From contig NC_092576.1 of NCBI RefSeq assembly GCF_037975245.1, positions 27,109,611-27,173,610 on the forward strand: a stretch of DNA of 64,000 nucleotides, read 5' to 3'. This DNA is from Apostichopus japonicus (lineage: Eukaryota > Echinodermata > Holothuroidea > Aspidochirotida > Stichopodidae). Below are positions 1 to 7,100 of this stretch, piece after piece. The number at the start of each line of letters is the position of its first letter. Position 1 is the stretch's first letter. The position numbers and the translations under genes were made by a program. Under the pieces are notes generated by a model that made no database searches, was not told the DNA's origin, and saw nothing but the letters and a program-made list of their open reading frames with translations.

Positions 1-1811
1 ATGTCACTTTATTTCCTCCTACCTAAGGATGTCACTTTATTTCCTCCTACCTGAGGATGTCACTTTATTTCCTCCTACCTAAGGATGTCACTTTATTTCC
101 TCCTACCTGAGGATGTCACTTTATTCCCTCCTACCTGAGGATGTCACTTTATTTCCTCCTACCTGAGGATGTCACTTTATTCCCTCCTACCTAAGGATGT
201 CACTTTATTTCCTCCTACCTAAGGATGTCACTTTATTCCCTCCTACCTAAGGATGTCACTTTATTTCCTCCTACCTAAGGATGTCACTTTATTCCCTCCT
301 ACCTAAGGATGTCACTTTATTCCCTCCTACCTGAGGATGTCACTTTATTTCCTCCTACCTAAGGATGTCACTTTATTTCCTCCTACCTGAGGATGTCACT
401 TTATTTCCTCCTACCTGAGGATATCACTTTATTTCCTCCCACCTGAGGATGTCACTTTATATCCTCCTACCTGAGGATGTCACTTTATTCCCTCCTTCCT
501 GAGGATATCACTTTATTCCCTCCTTCCTGAGGATGTCACTTTATTTCCTCCTACCTGAGGATGTCACTTTATATCCTCCTACCTGAGGATGTCACTTTAT
601 TTCCTCCTACCTGAGGAAGTCACTTTATTTCCTCCTACCGGAAGATGTCACTTTATTTCCTCCTACCTGAGGATGTCACTTTATATCCTCCTACCTATGG
701 ATGTCACTTTATTTCCTCCTACCTGAGGATGTCACTTTATTTCCTCCTACCTCAGGATGTCACTTTATTTCCTCCTACCTGAGGATGTCACTTTATTCCC
801 TCCTTCCTGAGGATGTCACTTTATTTCCTCCTACCTGAGGATGTCACTTTATTCCCTCCTACCTAAGGATGTCACTTTATTTCCTCCTACCTAAGGATGT
901 CACTTTATTCCCTCCTACCTAAGGATGTCACTTTATTCCCTCCTACCTGAGGATGTCACTTTATTTCCTCCTACCTAAGGATGTCACTTTATTTCCTCCT
1001 ACCTAAGGATGTCACTTTATTTCCTCCTACCTGAGGATGTCACTTTATTCCCTCCTACCTGAGGATGTCACTTTATTTCCTCCTACCTAAGGATGTCACT
1101 TTATTCCCTCCTACCTAAGGATGTCACTTTATTCCCTCCTACCTGAGGATGTCACTTTATTTCCTCCTACTTAAGGATGTCACTTTATTTCCTCCTACCT
1201 GAGGATGTCACTTTATTTCCTCCTACCTGAGGATATTACTTTATTTCCTCCCACCTGAGGATGTCACTTTATATCCTCCTACCTGAGGATGTCACTTTAT
1301 TCCCTCCTTCCTGAGGATATCACTTTATTCCCTCCTTCCTGAGGATATCACTTTATTTCCTCCTACCTGAGGATGTCACTTTTTTCCCTCCTACCTGAGG
1401 ATGTCACTTTATTTGCTCCTACCTGAGGATGTCACTTTATTTTCTCCTACCTATGGATGTCACTTTATTTCCTCCTACCTGAGGATGCCACTTTATTTCC
1501 TCCTACCTGAGGATGTCACTTTATATCCTCCTACCTGAGGATGTCACTTTATTTCCTCCTACCTGAGGAAGTCACTTTATTTCCTCCTACCGGAAGATGT
1601 CACTTTATTTCCTCCTACCTGAGGATGTCACTTTATATCCTCCTACCTATGGATGTCACTTTATTTCCTCCTACCTGAGGATGTCACTTTATTTCCTCCT
1701 ACCTGAGGATGTCACTTTATTTCCTCCTACCTGAGGATGTCACTTTATTTCCTCCTACCTGAGGATGTCACTTTATATCCTCCTACCTGAGGATGTCACT
1801 TTATATTCTCC
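1..1811 (+). repeat. 28-bp satellite array, left flank of the retrotransposon
   Basis: About 65 head-to-tail copies of a 28-bp monomer; the first copy is positions 1-28. Its core is TCACTTTATTTCC followed by TCCTACCTGAGG or TCCTACCTAAGG. Common variants are TTTATTCCC, TTTATATCC, CCTTCCTGAGG, CCTATGG, GAAGTCAC and CCGGAAG. The frame rotates by one base per unit and stops recur (TAA/TGA in the CCTAAGG/CCTGAGG end), so this is not coding. The segment stays in gap-free register with 29160-30970 further right, including an extra monomer just before the insertion point, and differs from it by scattered single bases (for example a private TTTGCTCC near 1415). It ends at the target site of the element. 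Confidence 0.98.
1808..1811. repeat. Target-site duplication, left copy (CTCC)
   Basis: CTCC directly precedes the TG of the 5' LTR and is repeated at 11061-11064 directly after the CA of the 3' LTR. Removing one copy plus the element restores an ordinary satellite junction (TATATTCTCC then TACCTAAGG) that exists intact at 19511, 22423, 24999 and 30961. Four bases is within the normal range for gypsy-type integrases. Because the target is repetitive, the exact length rests on those intact paralogous sites. Confidence 0.88.
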
Positions 1812-2063
1812 TGTTATGAAATAGTGATGCCATCTCTTTGATGTTACCGAAACACTCCATCGAGACACCTTACAGGGCCTCTTATGTATTTATCTAGGTC
1901 ATGGATTCAGTTTTCCCACGAGAAGTTTTTAACTATCTTATTGAATCTTGGTACAGGGCCTTTTCCCAAAATAGATTCCATTATGTCTGTGGAACATTCG
2001 AGAAGGTTCTCTCACGTGGTATGGAAGTTTCCATAGAAGGGGGATGGACTTCCAAACTCCCAA

Positions 2064-2068
2064 CCAAT
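2064..2068 (+). promoter_or_regulatory. CCAAT box in the 5' LTR
   Basis: CCAAT lies about 115 bp upstream of the TATA box, a usual position for a CCAAT element in a pol II promoter. The same site is at 10568-10572 in the 3' LTR. The motif is short, so this is supportive only. Confidence 0.4.
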
Positions 2069-2181
2069 CAGGGCAGATCAGTGCCAGTGCACTTATTTTT
2101 TATATCATTAAGTTAATACAGGATGGTCAGGTTATTGGCTGCCTACTGATTATGCGCAGTGAGATTTTTATGGAAGTAAGG

Positions 2182-2189
2182 TATAAAAG
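2182..2189 (+). promoter_or_regulatory. TATA box of the LTR promoter
   Basis: TATAAAAG, preceded by GG and followed by a purine-rich stretch, is the strongest pol II core-promoter match in the LTR. Transcription would start about 25-35 bases downstream, near 2210-2220, and define the U3/R boundary. Short repeats (TTTATCACT twice, palindromic TGATCA at 2217-2222 and 2251-2256) surround the expected start. Confidence 0.7.
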
Positions 2190-2556
2190 AAAAAAGGAGG
2201 CCGAAAGTTTATCACTTGATCAGCAAATTTATCACTCCGTCAGCGCTCCGTGATCAGTTCGTCATTGCTTCGTTACTATTTCATCACTCCTAATTGTTTA
2301 ATTGACGGAGTCAAGTCAAGTCAAATCATTGTAATTTAGTTTTATTTGTAAAGAGAATCGACAGAGAAGAAATTATACCGAATCATTAATCAAATCCGAT
2401 CTTGTCAAATTGTTTTTCTGTGAACTCATTGTTTTCGCCCGTTCTGACATCTCCTGAAGAAGCATAAATACGGCATCAAGATATCCCAGTACCTTTCTAT
2501 CGCGAGTCCCGATATAGTTTTACTATCGGAGGAGCCGGGCTCGTCACAATATTACA

Positions 2557-2574
2557 TGGTGGAGATCGGTTGCT
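2557..2574 (+). other. Primer-binding site for minus-strand synthesis
   Basis: The base after the 5' LTR begins TGGTGGAGAT, with no spacer. TGG is the complement of a tRNA CCA end, as required for a tRNA-primed element. From memory, the first ten bases match the complement of a tRNA-Ala 3' end (ATCTCCA plus CCA), and agreement is lost after that. The site is firm by position; the tRNA identity is tentative. Confidence 0.75.
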
Positions 2575-3211
2575 TTCTTCAGGAACAAAACGGTAACGGA
2601 ACTTTTCACAACTTTCGTTCGTTACGTTCAATAACGAACAGGAGGATTTTTTGGGCCCGAAGACCTAACGAGGAACACAACGCGTTCACGAAGTAGCCTA
2701 ACATACACACTCTACGAGGGAAGTCAACCTATACTAGCCTAAGTCTGTACACCGGAACCACTGATCTGTACACTAACGTTAATCAACCCAGCATGCAGTT
2801 CGCGTTTGAACATTCGCGCAACCAATACGTAGAATACTACAGCTCTAAACATCAGAACTGAACATTTTCGCGATCTAAGCCTCTACCCGATGTTAACGGC
2901 GAACGAATCTGCAGTTACTACGAGATGTAGGCCTACCTGCTACTACCTGCTGCTACTACTACTACTACTGATAGCCGAGGGACTTCATTCGTCGTTTCCA
3001 CTACCAGTTCTTAGTTAAACTTAAGGGTGAGTGAAATCATGCCAATTTGTATCCCAACCCCTATTTGAGATCAGAGTGTAACGATAGGTTATTTTAATCG
3101 TGTCCATGTATTGCATATTTGTTGTTTGTATTTAATAACGGTCGATAGTGTGTTCAATTAAGTATAGGCACATGTTGTATACTCATAACTAGCCTAATTG
3201 TATTCAGCATA
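2575..3211 (+). other. Untranslated leader of the retrotransposon
   Basis: The 637 bases between the primer-binding site and the gag ATG contain no long frame. They hold a perfect 8-bp stem with a 7-base loop (2617-2624 with 2632-2639), a short ACT/CTA microsatellite tract around 2939-2970, and several upstream ATGs. A good splice donor at 3027 and an acceptor ending at 3207 suggest a leader intron. Packaging or dimerisation signals would be expected here but cannot be assigned. Confidence 0.7.
3027..3207 (+). other. Candidate leader intron
   Basis: The donor reads AAGG/GTGAGT at 3023-3032, close to consensus. The acceptor TTGTATTCAG ends at 3207, four bases before the gag ATG, with a branch-like CATAAC upstream near 3184-3189. 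Excision would remove 181 bases including upstream ATGs near 3039, 3104 and 3172. This is inferred from motifs only; the full-length genomic RNA would have to remain unspliced. Confidence 0.4.
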
Positions 3212-4162
3212 ATGTCCGTCAGTGAACAGGAAACTTCTACCTCTGTTAATGTTATGCAGAAACATAGGCCCACTGATTTTTTGCCATCACAATTTCAGGG
3301 CGATGTAATTGATGCAGATTTAGCCGAAGCTCATTATTTGGGATTTGAAGATTATTTAGAGGTGCATAAATTGCCGTCCCAAGACCCCCCTGTAGCGGCA
3401 GAATTTAATGAAATATGTCGCATATTTAAGCGAACACTTAAAGGCCAAGCCAGACTCTGGATTGAAAACAAAAATTTTTCAACTATTACTGATCTGCGCA
3501 AGCAATTCCTTGCTCGTTTCAGTCCAGGAACTTCTTCCTATGCAAAATCACAGGCATTTCATGCATTAAGCTATACGCCAGGTGATACAGCTCAAGCTCA
3601 TTTGGCCAAAATTTCCAAAGCTGCAGCACAATTAAGTTATGGCGATGACCAAATTAGAGATAAATTCATCTCGACCCTGCCTTTGCAATGCCGCTCAGCA
3701 GTGTTAATGTCTGCATCACCAAAAGCAACAATTGCAGATTTGGTCATGAAAGTCCAATGCTATTTTGACTTACAAATACAAAGTCAACCCCCAGTTTCTT
3801 CCGAACTATTTATGGCAATGCACGATAAAGCGTCTTCTGTTCAGACTCCTACTATGTCTGCATCTTCTGAGATACACGAGTTGTGTACCAAAATTCAGGA
3901 ATTAGAGACCAAGTTTGATCAGTCACGTAGGTCAGAATCGCAAGACAATCCAAAAGATATGAGGCAAAGATATAGTTCTCGTGATTCTCGTGGTCCTAGG
4001 ACAGGTCAGAATAATAACAGGAGAAGGTTACCGTATTTTAATCCTTCAGTCACATGCTACTACTGTCAAAATCGAGGTCATTTTGCACAATATTGCCAAA
4101 TTCGCCTAAGCCATGAAATGGAGGCTAATGTAAAGAGAGTACCAACACAGAATTTTCATTAG
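3212..4162 (+). CDS. gag: Gag polyprotein (capsid and CCHC nucleocapsid)
   Basis: A 316-residue structural protein that would assemble the cytoplasmic particle and bind element RNA. Residues about 75-110 carry the retrotransposon-gag capsid signature (LKGQARLWIENKNF followed by FLARFSPG). Residues about 218-240 look like a short coiled coil. An Arg/Ser/Asn-rich basic stretch then leads into one zinc knuckle at residues 282-295, with Cys282, Cys285, His290 and Cys295 in exact C-x2-C-x4-H-x4-C spacing. The ATG at 3212 is the first in this frame after the predicted splice acceptor and gives a normal-looking N-terminus. The frame ends at TAG 4160-4162 and overlaps the pol frame by 34 bases. No protease lies in this frame. 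Length fits gypsy-type Gag, and no break is visible. Confidence 0.95.
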   Translation: MSVSEQETSTSVNVMQKHRPTDFLPSQFQGDVIDADLAEAHYLGFEDYLEVHKLPSQDPPVAAEFNEICRIFKRTLKGQARLWIENKNFSTITDLRKQFLARFSPGTSSYAKSQAFHALSYTPGDTAQAHLAKISKAAAQLSYGDDQIRDKFISTLPLQCRSAVLMSASPKATIADLVMKVQCYFDLQIQSQPPVSSELFMAMHDKASSVQTPTMSASSEIHELCTKIQELETKFDQSRRSESQDNPKDMRQRYSSRDSRGPRTGQNNNRRRLPYFNPSVTCYYCQNRGHFAQYCQIRLSHEMEANVKRVPTQNFH

Positions 4163-4199
4163 GGAGCACTTATGATAGCACTCATCATACAGTGACTCC
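4129..4199 (+). promoter_or_regulatory. Gag-pol overlap with probable -1 ribosomal frameshift signal
   Basis: The pol frame opens after a TAA at 4126-4128 and overlaps gag to 4162. In the gag frame (CAG AAT TTT CAT TAG) the heptamer GAATTTT at 4150-4156 allows the A-site tRNA to re-pair perfectly on TTT one base back. Its P-site half is imperfect (AAT to GAA). After a 6-base spacer, 4163-4170 pairs with 4191-4199 (one bulged A at 4195) and 4171-4176 pairs with 4184-4189, with a bulged C at 4190. This gives a 14-bp stem with a 7-base loop. Stop readthrough is excluded, because the gag frame meets TGA at 4193-4195. Confidence 0.72.
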
Positions 4200-7100
4200 A
4201 GACAAAGTACCGAGTAAAGGAAGATCGAAACGTAAAGCAAATAATGTTTGGAAGAATAGTAATATTCCTAGTTCTAAATATACAGGGAACGACCGTAATG
4301 TGGATATTCAACTGGACACACGTAATTTTGTAAGAGGTACTTTACATGATGGTAAAGGAATTTCATTGTTGTTTGATAGTGGAGCGACACGCTCTATCAT
4401 TTCTTCTTCTACAGTGCAAAGTTCAAAGTATTTATCCTCTATACAACCAGTCTCAGTTGATGTAGTAAACCTAAAGTTGGGTAATGGTCAGTTTATTCAT
4501 GCGTATAGCACGATAGCATTTCAGGTCAAAATTCAGGGTCATGAATTTCAGCTTTCTGCTTTAATTGCTGCAAACCTGACAGGTATTGACTTAATATTAG
4601 GTAGTCAAACTCTGAAGGAATTGAATGGATCTTTGGACTTTACCACAAATTGTTTTAGAATTAAACAAGCCAAAGTTTTCCTTAGGCCAGTGCAGAGATT
4701 TGTTATTTACCCAGGTCAGCAAAGATACATTACTGTACAGGGACGTCTTCCATTATATGCACGAAATGCAGATGTGGTTATTAAACCATTTCCTCTAATA
4801 TCTCGTATGTGTCCTTCACGAATGTTAGTGAAAATGCATAAAGGTAGAACAAAGATTCTACTAAGGAACATGGGTAACCAGAAATTTTGTCTGAATCCTT
4901 CTCGCACAGTGGCTCATTTAGATTTAGCAGATATCATTACGGTCACAGAAGACATACCTACTGATTCTCTAGATTTTCTCAATGTCATGAGAGACGTCGA
5001 AAAACGGCCTCTTTTTCGAACGAATGCTAACTCTAAAGAGAATCGTGATGAAATTACACGATATAATTTACATCGTTATCCACATTTGACAGCCGATGAT
5101 CCCCTGGTTTCCAAATCCGAACAGGAAATCATGAGAGATAACATTAATTTGGAACAAAGTATTCTGAATGCTTCAGAAACAGAAAGCATTTATGAATTTC
5201 TAGACTCACATAGAGATGCATTTTCTCTTTATGGTGAATTATCTCACTGTCCAAATTATGAGGCTGATATTACTCTTACTAATGACGAGCCATTTTACAT
5301 ACGTCCCTATAGACTTTCAGATGAGGACAAAGTCATTGTCGCCAGTGAGCTTGACAAATTAGTGCGATTAGGAATCTTAGCGGTAGGACATCAGTCTTAT
5401 ACCTCACCGGTTTTCCTAATTCCAAAGAAGGGAACAAAAGACAAAAGGGTTGTCACAGATTTTCGCTACTTGAATAGTAGAATAAAACGTCTCAATCATC
5501 CATTTCCATTACTGAATGAGACTATCCGTACCATAGGGTACTCTGGAGCCAAAATTTTGGGTGTTCTTGACTTAAAGTCTGCATTCTTCTGTCTGCCACT
5601 CAGTGTTCATGCACAACAATATACAGGTATTGCTTCGTTTCATGGAGGAAAGCATTATTATTATAAACGCTTACCACAGGGATTGAATTTATCTCCAGCG
5701 ATCTTTCAGTCGCAAATTAATGATATTTTGGCAACGATCCCAAATTCAAATAAGTTCTGTAATGCTCATCATGACGATATTATTGTGTACAGTGCAGACA
5801 AACGATCTCACAAACAACACCTACAGGCAATTTTTAAGGTTTTAATGGACAACGGATTGAAAATCTCTCCGAAAAAGTGTAGCATTTTTCAAAATTCAGT
5901 CCGATATATGGGACATTTGCTCTCAATAACCCCAGAAGGTGAGGCTTGTATCCAACCTTTACATGACAGATGTGCAGCAATTAGGAACACACCGAAACCA
6001 CACAATGTTAAGTCAGTAAGACGATTTGTAGGTGCAGTTAATTATGTGGCTTCATTTTTCCCAAATATTCAAGCACTATTGAAACCATTACATCATTTGA
6101 GTCGTAAGAGAAAGGTATTTAAATGGACAGAGGAACATCAGTGTGCATTTCAAAGTATTAAAGAGTTGTTGTGTAATCCACCTATATTGCATATGCCACA
6201 GAAATATGGTCGTTTTGTATTATATAGCGACACATCACGAGTAGCAACAGGATCATACTTGACACAAAGAGTTAATGGTAAAGAGAATATTATTGCATAT
6301 TACTCTAAGATATTACCACCAGCATGTCAGAGGTATAGTGTAACTGAATTAGAAATGATGGGTCTATTTATTAATGTGACAGCATTCAAACATTTATTGC
6401 AAAATGTAGAATTTGAGGCATATGTTGATCACTCTGCCATTGTTGAATTGTTTAAGTCAAAACAAGAACCAGCAACTTCACGCTTACGTAAACTTCTGTT
6501 CAAATTGTCAGAATTTACATTTCAGGTTGGTTACAAAAAGGGCTCAGAATTGGTTTTGGCAGATTATTTGTCTAGAGCACCACAGGAATTTCACTCTGAA
6601 ATAGATCAGGTTGCTCAAGAGGTCAGTTCTTATGAGGATTTTTCAACTCTACCTAAGGAGACATTTAATCCAATCATGACAAGGTCAAAGGCAAGGTCAA
6701 TGGGAGTCAAAGTTCCAGATTTATTTCCGAATAAAGTCACAAAGGAGTCTAAGCAGGATTCCCCAGCCAAAGAATCAACAAATAGAGTTAATAGGACATC
6801 CGTTCCTAAGGCAACACATTCTAATGATCATGTTACACAGAGACCACAATCTGAGTCACAAAAGACGACTACACCAGTAATTTCTACTGATAAGAGAGAA
6901 ACATATATTCAAAGGCCTATTATTACTATGCCGAGTGAAAATAGACATACATTTAGCCCTGACATGTTAGTTGTGCCAAATTTTACAAGTGTTTCACAAC
7001 CTACAGAGCCAAGATTAGTGGATCAGAGTAGACATAGAGTGCCAGAGGTAATCAGAGAACCACCACCAGAATTATTTTCTCAGCCAAAGCCAGTCATAAC

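Larger units (their letters stand above)
1812..2556 (+). repeat. 5' long terminal repeat
   Basis: A 745-bp direct repeat of 10316-11060 at a constant offset of 8504, starting TGTTATG and ending ATTACA (terminal TGT...ACA). The two copies look identical on a base-by-base visual reading. It contains a CCAAT box (2064-2068) and a TATA box (2182-2189), placing U3 at about 1812-2215 and R/U5 after it. No canonical AATAAA is visible; CATAAA near 2463 is the nearest candidate processing signal. Short open frames inside it (1901-2116, 2044-2253) have no recognisable product. Confidence 0.97.

Noticed and set aside
1-1811. Telomeric or CENP-B-box satellite
   Set aside because: The monomer is 28 bp, contains no telomere-like hexamer series and no CENP-B box pattern. 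A centromeric role cannot be inferred from sequence alone.
1901-2253. Short frames in the LTR (71 and 69 codons; also 10405-10757)
   Set aside because: They lie in U3 across the CCAAT and TATA boxes, overlap in different frames and show no recognisable domain. They recur only because the LTR recurs.
2939-2970. ACT/CTA microsatellite in the leader as a functional element
   Set aside because: It is a short imperfect trinucleotide tract, explained by simple slippage.
4160-4195. Stop-codon readthrough as the route to Pol
   Set aside because: The gag frame meets TGA at 4193-4195 shortly after TAG, and pol lies in the -1 frame.
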